DNA from: Zymoseptoria tritici IPO323
Lineage: Eukaryota > Ascomycota > Dothideomycetes > Mycosphaerellales > Mycosphaerellaceae
Assembly: GCF_000219625.1 (NCBI RefSeq)
Contig: NC_018200.1
Span: 434,001-498,000 of the forward strand
Length of the DNA stretch: 64,000 bases
Direction: 5' to 3'
The notes under the pieces were generated by a model. It made no database searches. It was not told the origin of the DNA and was given only the letters and a program-made list of their open reading frames with translations. Shown one piece after another: positions 46,528-56,986 of this stretch. A program made the position numbers and the translations under genes. Positions within the stretch are counted from its first letter, which is position 1. Each line of letters begins with the position of its first letter.

Positions 46528-47056
46528 TTTCAGCGGATCCTTCCGCTTCGCACACACGCTGCGAATTCGAAAGAGATGCAGCGTAAGAAGCAGCTGTCCA
46601 ACTCGCTGTCTTCTCTTGTCCTCAATATGCCTTTGTGGAACTGTATGCCGCTTCCAAACGTATACAGCTACGCAGGTTGATCGTAGAGTTGTGGATTCCA
46701 CCGAGTTCCAGCTCTTTGAAGTGCATGTATGCTTCCTTTCGAGGGCAACGACGTCTCTACTAGAGAAGGGACATGCGATTTCGATTCGGATTTCGAGGAG
46801 GTGCGCGTATAGGACAGAGTGGACTGCCTCTTCTTCTTCTTCTTCTTCTTGTTCGTAGCGTAGAGAGCTATTCGTTCGAATCGTGCTGTTGTTCTGTAGC
46901 TTGTGTTTCGAGGCGGATTTCGAGAAGGATTTCGAGAAGGATTTCGGGCGGATTTCGAGAGGTTTTCGAGGAGGTTTCTTCCAGACTGTCTTGGTTTCCC
47001 TTCCGAGGAAGGTACTTACGACGGCCACCGCGTGAAGGTGCAGTCTGTTCGGCCGT

Positions 47057-47070
47057 CTAATAGGCCCTCT
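47057..47070 (+). repeat. 14-bp target-site duplication, right copy
   Basis: CTAATAGGCCCTCT, identical to 46177-46190. Confidence 0.9.
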
Positions 47071-48250
47071 CTTACGCTATATAAGTAGTTGTTGTCGCTC
47101 TATAATGCCGTCCTTATTAAGCTCGACTTCTAGTACATCGTCGTCGCCGCTATATCTAACGAGCAACGCCTTAGCTACTAGGTTAATAATATAGCTAATG
47201 TAGCGTAGTCGTCGTTTAATAGTATCGAAGTAGAACTCCGCCGCGAGAGCCGCTATATAGGTGTTATTGTTAGCCGCGTTATTACTATAGAAGAAGCTAA
47301 CCTTATAGTAAGGGATGCTAAACTAGTATATAATCGTACTAACTATCTTAGTAATGTTAACACCGCTATAAGAGCTATAGTAAGCAGGTAGCCTAAGGAC
47401 GAAGTTCTAGACCTTACCGGCGTTGTCGATAAAGTAGACGATTAGTCCTATAAGAGTAATGCTATTCCTTAAGGTCTATATATCTATTAAGAATTAAATA
47501 AGGCCGAGGGCAGTTACGAGCGTCTTAACAACGACTCCGAGATAGCTGTTATATACCTTATAAATCTAGCGGCTTACGGTCGTATTATCTAGCAATAAGT
47601 TCTTAACGAGGGGGTTTAGGTAGATAAGTAGTGCACGCTAATGCTCGTTGTTAACCTTACGGAAGGGGATGTAGCAGAAGACGATCTATTATAGTAGTAA
47701 TGCCTTAAATCGAGTAGCATTAAACGTAGTAGCAAAGCGGCTTATAGTAATAGTGTTAGTATCTTTAGGAAGGTTAAATAGCTCTATAACTCTACGCTTC
47801 TTTAGTAACCGCCGTATAGAGGCTATAATTACTCTATTACGATTAATCTTATAAACATCCTTTATGTACTTACTAGTACTACTCGTCTATAGGCTAGTCT
47901 AATATTAGTATAGTATACTAGACCGCCGCTAGTAATAAGTCCTATAGACCTAGTATTTAACCTCTCTTATAGACCTAGCTATTAGCTTATTTAAGCGATA
48001 TCTATATAACTATACCTACGAGTCCTTATTAAGTAATAATACGGCGATGCTTATACTACGTAGTAAGTGCCTCGTAAGGTCGAGCCCTTCGTATCTAGGG
48101 ATAACCGGAGGCGGCGGTACGTTAGCGACGTTGCTCGTATAGTCGTTCGTCTACTAAAACTCGGTAGGGATTAGTACCTACGAGGCGGCTATCGAGGGGG
48201 TAAGGACGCTGTCCGTATTATTAGTAGCTATAAGAAGAAGGTCTATAAAG

Positions 48251-49242
48251 GCTAATAATAAAGGGGTAAGTAGTAATAAGGAAGGTAGTAGCATTATAGT
48301 ATAGCGCGTTGTTATAATTAGAGCGTAAATAAGGGATAATATTAAATTGCAAATTAGCGTATAGCTTAGCATCTCTAACGCTTAACATTGTTAGCTTCTT
48401 CTAGACAACATTATATATAATACAACAGTCGTAAAATGATAAGTATAGGCTCGTTAGAAAGCGCTAGGTCGTAAGAAAATTACAAAGTTTAGTAGGTATT
48501 AGTATATTAAGTTTAAAAGAAGTTGTTAGTTATTTAGCTGTTTAAACAATTTATTAATAGAGATGTAAGGATCTGAAACTTAAATTCCGATGCTAAATAT
48601 TACCGTATTCTACGATCCTATATAACTTTATATTAGAACATCGGATCGTTACGATTTTTGATTTATAGGATACGGACGAGCTTACTCTATATATATAGTA
48701 CCTAGTTATAGTATTAGTGTAGTATCTTCGATAGTCGAATCTATAATTAAGAAATAAAGGAGGTAAAGCTCGGTAGGATATAGCGCTAACTTAAGGCTCT
48801 ACGCATAATCGACGTAGGGTCCCCGCGTTTCGGCTACTCCCTTATCTAATTAAAACCTCCGCTCGCCGTATAGCTCTATAATTAGGGTTCGCCCTTAGGT
48901 TTACAACTTCTTTAAATTCTTCGAATTAACCCTAACTATTACCTTTACAACAACACTACGCTCTACCGCACTTATAACACCTCTAAACCATTAGAATTGA
49001 CTAATCTAAGGCCTTACGGATTAACTAATCCTCCAAAATCGCTCCGCCTACGGCGCGCTGGCCTCCGGCGGTGCCTGCAGTAGGCTCTTACTAAGTTGAT
49101 TAATCGCTTTAATTAATCCTTTAGATTAATTGACCAATCCTCACACTAATTAATCAATCGATATAGCATAGATTGGTGGATACAATTAATCAACCCTGGC
49201 AATAGTGTCAATTAACCAATCCACCGCCTTCGGCGATTGATT
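48251..49242. other. hAT 5' untranslated and subterminal region
   Basis: This lies between the transposase start and the right terminal repeat. It is AT-rich and RIP-mutated to about 48.98 kb, then less mutated with repeated ATTAATC and ACCAATCC words (49.02-49.24 kb). It contains no supported gene. The 64-codon minus-strand frame at 48178-48372 probably belongs to the N-terminal part of the transposase region. Confidence 0.5.
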
Positions 49243-49263
49243 GATTGATTGTTCAGCAGACTG
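49243..49263 (-). repeat. hAT right terminal inverted repeat
   Basis: 21 bp, perfectly complementary to 44382-44402 and followed by the target duplication GAGGGCGT (49264-49271). Confidence 0.93.
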
Positions 49264-49271
49264 GAGGGCGT

Positions 49272-50915
49272 TGACCATGAGATGTACGTTCCTGCAAACC
49301 GGCGCGTCTCTTCCTTGCCACAAACTTTACCGGCTCTCTAGCTAAGAGGGGCAATGGAAATTGCGGGTAAAGGTAGGTAGATGGGGTTGAGGGAGAGGGA
49401 GGGTAGATTTAGTGGAGGGAGAGAGAGGATAATCTTGGTACGTCGGAACCTGAACCTTTTCACAAAACGGCAATCGACATCCTCTCGTCCGGATCGTCCA
49501 CTGAAAACAACAAACTCAACACCTCACTCTCCTTTCATTCCTCTCGCGGACCGCCTGCCCAAACAACATGCGCAGGAAGACGAATCCCGACCGGTCTTCT
49601 GCATCATTGTCGGCGGCAGGCCTCAAGCTAAGACGTCCAACACACCGCGCTTTTAAGATGACGAGCATGGTGTTCTTCTTTCCGCTCACCCTCTATCACT
49701 CTGCTACCTTCGTATGTCCCTCTTAACGCTCCTTATATCGTCTCCTCAACCGCCATGGCACTGCCGGCACCGACTGCGAACCCGCCGCATCTTTTCAACG
49801 TTCCCTCGCCGGCGCCATTTCTGGCTGCGTTTTCGAGAATACTAGACATGGTTCCTCATGGCGAGTATAATTTCTGACAGCCCACGAGATTTGTAGGTAT
49901 TGAACGACTTCGCGCAAGCGATAGACCATGGGTCCTGGAGAGCCCTCGACATGGCTCGTCCCAACAGGGAGCTCTCTCCGTGATGCGACGGGACGGGACT
50001 TATGATGCAACTACACGAGATGTAAGACTGAGCTATGCAACAGTGTGATACAGTACGTCGAATATCCGTGTTGGGATATTCGATGTAAGGGATATTCGAC
50101 GTAATAACCTGGAAATGTCTGCAAAGTGAAAAAGTCATCTCGTGTGTCAAAGAACGACTATTATTGTCAAAAAGTTGCTAACCATCGTTAGGCAATCTCC
50201 CTTCTGGATTCATGCCCAAGTCCAAGTCCATCGGTCCAAGTATCAACATCATCAACAATTCTCCCTCCATCGCCTCCTCTATTACTTGACTGCACCGCTC
50301 GGCACGTTATACGAGACGCCTGCGATGTATCTATTGCTTGTGCTCCAAGCCTATCCAGTGCACCTCTTCCCGGCATCGACCCGAATCTCTCCACCAACTC
50401 CGACCTTAACACATTAAGACTCTGCCTTACTCCATCGCATCTCCAACACGTGCGCGCACCGTCCTGCCTCTCCCAGGTCGCCTGCCGACCGATCCCGCGC
50501 ACCGACATCTCCTCCGAGACAGCGGCGGCTTCATCTGATGGCAATTCGATTTCAACAAGACTACCTACTCCCCCTAAAAGAGCCGGAACAACCGTCGGAG
50601 AACGTCACGGGTGGACAAGAGCAAGCAGAGAGTGCCACGCAGTGCGGAGACAGTGCGACGACTCCGGCAGCAGAGAAAGCAGATTGGTGGAACTCCAATA
50701 GCATAGCGCCATTCGCAAGCCAAAAACCATGCCGAGGATCATGGACCTACACTAAGGCTGCCATGCCCGGCCATGCATGTTGTTATAATACAAGAGCTTA
50801 AGGCGGACGTTCTGGAGTTCAACGCAAGGATGCAGGCGCTGGGCGCAGAGAACCACCGTTTAATAGACCAACTGGACACAGCTTTCTTTCACAGCTTTCA
50901 CCGGGAATTGTAGTC
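49272..50915. other. No supported gene; one strong inverted repeat
   Basis: Frames up to 118 codons on both strands show no domains. A 13-bp perfect inverted repeat, ACGTCGAATATCC (50055-50067) with GGATATTCGACGT (50090-50102), has a 22-nt spacer that holds a further GGATATTCGATGT copy. The 91-codon plus-strand frame at 49381-49656 is Ser/Pro-rich and unrecognised. Confidence 0.4.
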
Positions 50916-51950
50916 TGCGGGAAAGGAAGTAGAATATATAGGTGCATAATAGCGGTATAGATAAATAGAGAAGATATTATTGCTATCGTCCGTAGAATTA
51001 TATAGTTAAGTATTTTAATATATAAATCTCGTTACCTACTCTAGGGCTCGAGGATTTAACGGATTTATAGTTATAGTCTAGACTTAAGGGCGGAAATGTA
51101 TAGCTATATTACTATAGGAGAGGTACATTAGGAGAAGAGGCGTTCGAACGTACGAGAAGACGGAAGAGTATAGGAAACCGATAGGAAAAGCGATATAGTA
51201 ATATATAGCTAGTAAGTATAGTACTAAGGAGGGGATTACTATTACTATAAATAATATAGCTATACTAGTATGCTCTACCGTAAGTGCTATAGAAACGGGA
51301 TAGTATATCGAGTATAGGCTAGCTAGTTCGGCGGATTTACTAGTTCGATCTAAGGATAGCTAGTCTTACTCTATACCGAGCTATACTAGCCCGCTAGTAC
51401 TATTTTATCACGTTCCCTATCTATATATTCTATCGCCTTCGATTTGTCTACTATAGCCCTTCCTATTTTAAAAGTATACTCTAGCTCGACGTTAGCCTCC
51501 TAGATCGTTTCTAGAATTAGATTATATTAGTTAAAGATATCGACGCCTAGTCTAGTTTACGGCGAAAGACTTATAGGACGATCGCGCCGCCGATTACTTT
51601 ACTATAACCTAGCCCTTCTAGCTCTATTTTCCCTCGCTCGTATTCGCGTACGTACTATAATAACCGTACTTAGGCGCCTCCTTCTCCTTCTTTTTGTTAT
51701 TCTCCTACTTCTATTTATTATTCTTCTCCTTCTTATTAACATTCTCGCGGATGCGAGTAGAAAGAGCTTCGTAGCCTCTATAAGCTAAAGTAGTAAGTAC
51801 TATAGCCGCCGCGTAGAGGAGGATAAGCGTAGAGCGTAACGTTACTTCGACGATACGGATCGAAGCGGCCGCGAGACGAGTAATAAGTTTTATATAGCGG
51901 ATCGACGAATACTCGAGGCCGGCGACAACGATGCCGCAGCGTGTCATGTA
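50916..51950. mobile_element. RIP-mutated relic of an unidentified repeat
   Basis: About 1 kb of TpA-rich DNA lacks TCA/CCA words and has sharp edges to GC-balanced DNA, consistent with RIP of a repeated sequence. Plus- and minus-strand frames are riddled with TAG/TAA. I find no terminal repeats, target duplication or recognisable domain, so the class is unknown. Confidence 0.55.
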
Positions 51951-52622
51951 CGCTTGAAAAAAGTCAGCCGGCCGAAAAGAAAATTGGCAGAAAAAGGACG
52001 GTTGATTCCATCCATACCTTTGCGCACGGCCGGGTCGCTGAGTCCGATGCCGATGCCGATGCTGATCGGGACCATCACTAGCGCGATAGGGACGAGCAGC
52101 GCCTTGAAGGCTTCATGTTGAGTAGGCGCATTGTTTCCAGGTGCCTCTAGCGTGACCGGGCGGCGGCATGGCGGCTGAAGCGTTTTCCCAGAGACATTGT
52201 GTCACGATGGGTGGTGGTCAGTGAGTGAAGCGATGGATGGTGGCTCAGCTAAGGGATAGAGGTTGTTTCGGGAGAGGAGATGGAGATGGAGGTTGAAGGT
52301 GAAGGTGAAGTTGAAGTTGAAGTCGAAGAGAAGGAAAGAGCGCTAGCACGTGTTCTCTATATTACGAGAAGCGGATCACCTGACGAACTTGGTGACGACG
52401 GGAGTGAGGTGGACTTGCTGAAGTAAGTGCACTGGTGGTGAAGCGGAGTACCGCAGTTGATCCTACACAATCAATCACTCCGGCACGCACCGCCAACCCT
52501 CAAGAGCAAGATCGACGACGTCTCGACGGAGCTGATCACAACCAGCGACATCCACGCAGACAATCTGGACACTCCTTGACATACTCCGACCTACTGGTGG
52601 CATCTGAGCTACCTCGGACAAA
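51951..52622. other. No supported gene
   Basis: GC-balanced spacer with a GA-rich stretch (52.26-52.33 kb: repeated GAGATGGAG, GTTGAAG and GTGAAG words). Nothing else of note. Confidence 0.4.
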
Positions 52623-53033
52623 TTGAACCGCGCAAATGCACCGCCGGCTCCCATCGAATATGCATTGCGCTCGCATAATCTCACTCCTGACCGGCGCCCG
52701 AGGTCGAGATCACTGCCCGCCGCTCTGCACTCGACGACGACTCCCCCCGCCGCTCTACCGCCCGCGCCAACTTTCTTCTCGTCTGCGGTGTCCCACAAGT
52801 TCGCACAGTCTCCTTCACCCTTGTCTGGCGCTTGGGGATCGGAGAAGGCTTGGGTGCTGTTTGGCGCTGTCGCTCCCGAGTGTATAGCGGTTCTGAAGTG
52901 CCGCCAACCACGGCGAGACTACCGTCTGGAGAAATCAGGCCCGGAAACCTTCCTATTCGAGGCTTACTCCAGCCGTAAGGCAGCTCCGGGGGCCAAGAAA
53001 CCAACTCTGCGCGATTACCAAGATGTCCCGTAA
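52623..53033 (+). CDS. Pro/Ser-rich hypothetical frame (136 codons)
   Basis: An open frame with a Pro/Ala/Ser/Thr-rich N-terminal half (STTTPPAALPPAPTFFSS) and a more mixed C-terminal half (FLFEAYSSRKAAPGAKKP). A minus-strand frame of similar length overlaps it. No family is recognised. It may be a relic of a disordered protein or chance coding in GC-rich DNA. Confidence 0.22.
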   Translation: MNRANAPPAPIEYALRSHNLTPDRRPRSRSLPAALHSTTTPPAALPPAPTFFSSAVSHKFAQSPSPLSGAWGSEKAWVLFGAVAPECIAVLKCRQPRRDYRLEKSGPETFLFEAYSSRKAAPGAKKPTLRDYQDVP

Positions 53034-53073
53034 CGGTCCTGTGGAATGCAAGCTCTATCCTGGAGTCCGTCTC

Positions 53074-53430
53074 TTAATAGCACTTACAGCATGTGAGTTT
53101 CTTGTCCGGCCTGAGTAACGCCACTGAAGTTAGCAAGTCCGTCCAAGGCTCAAAAGTCGGCGGTGGGTTGGGCTGTCGGGAGACGATCTCGCGGAACTCG
53201 TCCGGCGGCATCAACGTCAGCCGTGAGATTCGTTTTTCCTCCTGAGCGTGCTCTCGGGCGAGATGTTCGTACATCTCCGCTAGAGCCACATGCTTGGCGC
53301 ATATCAAGCATCTCCAACCATTCATAACTGTCAGATCGCGGAACTGGCTGATCGAACTCAGGTATTGTCGCAGGAACTCAATGTTTCTAGCACTGTTCGG
53401 ACTTAGATCCGTCGGCATTTGCTTCGGCAT
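53074..53430 (-). CDS. Small C2H2-type zinc-finger-like protein (118 codons)
   Basis: The frame starts MPKQMPTDLSPNSARNIEF and carries CLICAKHVALAEMYEHLAREH, a C-x2-C-x11-H-x4-H arrangement (about residues 42-62) like a C2H2 finger. A charged helix (EEKRISRLTLMPPDEFREIV) and a Pro-rich linker follow, with LTCCKCY at the C-terminus. The finger resembles the single N-terminal fingers of some fungal recombinase-like or DUF3505-type proteins, but the match is too short to name a family. The frame is short, has no RIP-type stops and may be one exon of a larger gene or a fragment. Confidence 0.4.
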   Translation of the reverse strand: MPKQMPTDLSPNSARNIEFLRQYLSSISQFRDLTVMNGWRCLICAKHVALAEMYEHLAREHAQEEKRISRLTLMPPDEFREIVSRQPNPPPTFEPWTDLLTSVALLRPDKKLTCCKCY

Positions 53431-56400
53431 ATTCTCAGGAAAGTTCAGGCAGGCAATGGGACTTGGATCTGTCGGCCCTTAACTCTGCATGCTGCCAGCA
53501 AAGTCCACGAGGCAGCTGTCCGGACTCGGATCGACATGTGGGATTCTCCTACACCAGGCGAGATCCATCCGGGCCGGGAGTGTTCCTCGAACCTGTCAGA
53601 CGTATCGGGTATGATGGCCATATTTGAGGTACCGTGACATGCTCCATTGCTGCTTGGGAGTTATGCGCCCTAAGAGTGCAAGGTGGACGTTGGAAGGCCT
53701 TCGGACATGGGGTCTCCCGGAACCCGCATGTTTCCAGAAGAATTCATGTGACGAGTGGCCTCATTCTGATTCGGTAGGAAGTATGCGCCCTGGGAGCTTA
53801 TTTCGCCTTCTCCCTGACGACCAGCGGGCTCTGCGTCGTCAACAGGATCTCATTCCTGGCCGGAGTGTTCGAAAACCTTGCAAAGAAAGATTGACATGAA
53901 CAGTCGACTACATCCGCTCTTATATGCATACCTCGTTGCTTGCTCACTACATGCAATCATCGTCAAGACGGACTGGTCATTCGCATTTCTGGCATTTCTG
54001 ATACCTGCGACATTGACCTTTAGGTCAGCTCGGTACAAACCTACGCCAGACTCCTCCACGTTAGGCTCCTCTACACCAGACTCCTCGGTCTCACCGAACT
54101 GAATCGACTCTCCGGCCATAACCGCCTCGCCCAACTATTCTGCCGTCTGCCGTCAACTTCCATCCTTTTGGAGTCACTGCTACTGGAAATGTGTCAGCCG
54201 CGGCAATGGAGGCGAGGATTGTTGACGTAATAACTATTGCGCTAGAGGTGCAGTCGCGGCTGCGACTGCCGCTGTGTCTCTTGCAGGAGATGTGCCGGCC
54301 GCGGCGATGGTGGCGGCGGGCGTCCTATGAGGGACCGTACAGCGATCTCCGCGGCGTCTTCGCGGGCGTTATTGGTGTTCGGTCCATCATCTTAGAAGCG
54401 CGCTTGGAACACGAGAGGATCCACACTCCTACAACGAAAATAATCGCGGACATGGACGGTAAAGATACATGTCCACGCCGTACGTCCACCTAAGATTGCA
54501 ACGTCAGCGTATGTCCAATGCCGTCAGGCTTTTCGAAAGCTCGACTCACCTCGACGATCGGAGAGAAACTGGTATTCTGGTGTTCAAGTGCCAATGAATC
54601 GGTCGCGACAGAAAACTATGAAGTGGGACGAGTCAGGTAAGAATCTCCGTGTATACAAGGCCGGCGTTACTTCAACGTATGACTGAGTTCGTCTTGATGT
54701 GGCGACAGGTCGACTCCGCCTCCTCGCGCCGAGGAGGTCATTGTGGACATGTCTGATCGCAACAATTCAAAGCGGTGCCGAAACGATGTACAAGGGACTT
54801 AAAGGGAGAGAGATAGATGAGCACGACCAAGAGTTAAGGCCAGAAGAGCGATGTAACGGCGCATTGAACTTGGACAGGAAGTTTTGCTAATTATATACAG
54901 GCTTATCTGGCTCTTCGCGGCAGCATGCAAAGTGCCATTGTCTGTGCTCGTTCAGTTGTACAGTAGAGCTGGCGAGTGGTGTGCGTGTGACCTGGACCAA
55001 TATGCGAGGCGAGCTCTGATCTCGTGATCTGTCAAAAAAAGCCGATCGACCACCACCAGCATACAGAACACGACATCCAAGCAGCCACTCCACCGATTTT
55101 CTTGAAAATCACACCGATAGATAGCTGTGAGTCGCATCTGCTCGTGTATTAAGTTTCGTCAAAAAAAAAAAGCGTGATGGAGAGAAAATTCGTTGGGAGT
55201 GTTGTGGGAGAATTGAGCTATAATCCTTTTATTCCGTCAGTCTGGAGGCGAGCCACAATCGAGCAGGTGAACCGACCATGCCATGGCCTAGCTGCAAATG
55301 GTCTTTTTTCGATCCTGATAGTCGATACATCCTTGTATGGGAACAATTCTTAGCTAAGCCAACCATTAGCTTGCTTCAACCACTCCGGGCTTCGGGAATG
55401 CATGCTTCGCGCCAGCCTGATCAGCCTAATAAATCATGCCGTCGAGTCTGCAAAGGAATTGGAGGAATTGGGGAATGAGGGTGGTGGACGGTGAGAAGCC
55501 CTTCGCTGTATAAACACGTTTGGTGGAATGCATGGTCGTCTTAGACACTCTCCACAGCAATCCTCTCCCTCCAGGTCTGAGTCTTTGCAGCCTCGTTGTA
55601 GACTGCGCAACATCCGATTCATTGCCGCCAAAACGTGAGCCATATTTCCTACCAGGACAATCCGCTGATGGAAACCGGCAAACCAGCCGCCTCCTCACTC
55701 GGCGCCTCAGACGCTGTTGAGGAGGGATCGCTTCTGTCACAAAGCCACAGTCCATGTTACTGGAGCAGAGCCCCATCGGGAAACGCGGTACTTAGCCAAT
55801 CGACTGCGGTTAGGTCGTTTCATTTCTGTTGGTCTGGGCAGGCATCCTCCGTAGGTGCAACTCTTGCAAGCGTTCCGGCATCTGCATGCGAAGATGACCC
55901 TTTGCGCGCAAGATCCTCGAGGAGAGAATCCCTCTTCCTCTCCCGCAACCACACTGGACCACACCACAGCGGACGTGGAACTCGTGTAGTCAGCGAAAGG
56001 TCTTGCCTCCACGCCTGCTATGGACAACAAGGTCGAGCCGCCGCGCATGGTACATCTCACTCCCGATCTACAGAGCAATTCGGCATGCAAGACCCAGTCC
56101 TTTTGCGTTCGCGCATGGAGTCCACCATCCATATGCCAGCTGTTCGCCGTCTTCGTACTTGCTCGTGCTGCGATGCTCTGGACAGACAATTCCACTGTGC
56201 CAGCTGAATGTCGATATCCTAACGGAAAACGGTGGGTTCAACTCCAGCAGAAAGACTCTACAAATCAGATCAGCCAGAGCGGTTTGCTAGCCAGCTCTCA
56301 GTGAATGCATGCCGTCGCAATAATACAATGCTAGCTGCCTGATCGCCTCACCCTCGCCCTCTTGCGCGGTCTGCGCTGCTACCACATCTCTACCGATACT

Positions 56401-56771
56401 GGTAACGACCAAAATCTCAAACGCATCCAGCTTCTCCCTCCTTGCCCGCAAGTCGGCCAAAAAGAAAAGCTCCTACACATCGCCATCATAATCGTCACAA
56501 TCCTCCGGGTCCCGCGTTTTCTTTAGTGTTCCGAACCGCTCCGTGATCACTCCCGGTGCCCACTTTCTTGCTACAAGTCGAGCGGCGGAGCTTGGAATCG
56601 CTTTGCGCGGTGGTAGGTAGGAGTGGAGGGTGCGGAGGTGTGAGTAGGTTCCTGTTCCGAGAGGGGTGAATGCATGTCGTCGTTGTTGTTCTCGTCGCTT
56701 GCTCCGTAAAGCTTTGAAATGGCCCTCCGACCTTGAAGCGTGCGAGGTCGTGTATGGAAGCCCGAAGCGCT
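53431..56771. other. No supported gene over about 3.3 kb
   Basis: Overlapping frames up to 190 codons (plus 55635-56207, minus 55737-56195) lack domains. Near 53.39-53.54 kb three imperfect copies of GGACT[T/C][A/G]GATC[C/T]GTCGGC-like words recur. An A11 run lies at about 55160. The region ends at the inverted-repeat cluster into which the Copia element inserted. Confidence 0.4.
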
Positions 56772-56787
56772 GACAAGCTTTGATTAC
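56772..56787 (+). repeat. Direct repeat copy flanking the Copia insertion
   Basis: GACAAGCTTTGATTAC occurs here and again at 63187-63202, on the other side of the Copia element. The two copies are about 60 bp apart in the pre-insertion sequence. They belong to an AAGCTTGTC/GACAAGCTT inverted-repeat cluster. Confidence 0.85.
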
Positions 56788-56805
56788 CTAATGGAACCTG
56801 AAGCT

Positions 56806-56976
56806 TGTTGTGATTGGACTCAAGCTGAGTAGAAGAAAACCTCTAATTAGCAGGTATGTATTGTTATGCAGAGAGAATCTTAAGTATAAGATTCTTACTT
56901 CAGCTATCTGTGTGTAGGAATGCCTTAGCACTAGTTACGTGCACTTCACTAATAGTTAGTCTAATAATCTACAACA
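56806..56976 (-). repeat. Copia 3' LTR (171 bp)
   Basis: About 93% identical to 62990-63160, with the same length and no gaps. Nine of the 12 differences are mutated in this copy. It is preceded by the target duplication AAGCT. Confidence 0.94.
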
Positions 56977-56986
56977 CTCCCCTATT
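56977..56986 (-). other. Copia polypurine tract
   Basis: On the minus strand AATAGGGGAG immediately precedes the 3' LTR (TGTTG...). It is the expected plus-strand primer and is short, as in many Copia elements. Confidence 0.7.

Larger units (their letters stand above)
46191..47056 (-). mobile_element. Non-LTR retroposon (SINE-like or truncated LINE) with (AAAC)n tail
   Basis: This 866-bp GC-balanced insertion lies within the AT-rich hAT element and is bounded by the 14-bp duplication CTAATAGGCCCTCT. On the minus strand it ends in about 35 nt of (AAAC)n. This is the type of short-repeat tail left by target-primed reverse transcription. Near the tail a short hairpin, CTTTGCC/GGCAAAG, is present. 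It has normal CpA/TpG content, so it inserted after RIP of the host element or escaped RIP. A 214-codon minus-strand frame (46384-47028) spans much of it, with a Glu run from a (GAA)n tract. It shows no reverse transcriptase motif, and I do not claim that it is translated. No clear polymerase III A/B boxes are visible. A 5'-truncated LINE 3' end or a novel SINE are both possible. Confidence 0.75.
44890..48250 (-). pseudogene. hAT transposase, interrupted and full of RIP-type stops
   Basis: Minus-strand reading from about 48.25 kb downward starts with a BED-type zinc finger region (about 48.05-47.85 kb), where WxxYRL and YWVxR remnants are seen with Cys/His codons altered. The catalytic core follows at about 47.65-47.1 kb, with ALGLI, RNSITLIGLIVYFIDNAGKV, then NNAANNNTYIAAL and RRLRYISYIINLVAKA. 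These are typical of fungal hAT transposases. The retroposon splits the frame at 47056/46191. The reading resumes with ISKLYNIIIYIL and NDTR followed by stop and NSLYTIIARSLILRDTI (about 46.0 kb). AVVLYPRYNIR lies near 45.45 kb. The C-terminal dimerisation domain (about 45.06-44.90 kb) shows PPISDEPKRTFSSTGLIV. Trp and Gln codons are repeatedly TAG/TAA. It is not functional. Confidence 0.88.
44382..49263 (-). mobile_element. Full-length hAT DNA transposon, RIP-inactivated
   Basis: It is 4882 bp as present and 4002 bp without the later insertion. Perfect 21-bp terminal inverted repeats begin CAGTCTGCTGAACAATCAAT (44382-44402 and 49243-49263). They are flanked by an exact 8-bp target duplication GAGGGCGT (44374-44381 and 49264-49271). 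An 8-bp duplication and CAG-type ends are diagnostic of the hAT superfamily. Subterminal regions at both ends are dense in GGATTGGT/ACCAATCC and ATTAATCAAT words, the usual transposase-binding layout. The transposase is on the minus strand. CpG is retained, while TCA/CCA (TGA/TGG) words are nearly absent. The element carries a later retroposon at 46191-47056. Confidence 0.93.

Noticed and set aside
46384..47028. 214-codon minus-strand frame as a real protein
   Set aside because: It lies inside a retroposon, includes a (GAA)n-encoded Glu run and a 55-bp non-triplet duplication, and has no recognisable domain. It is better explained as chance openness in a repeat.
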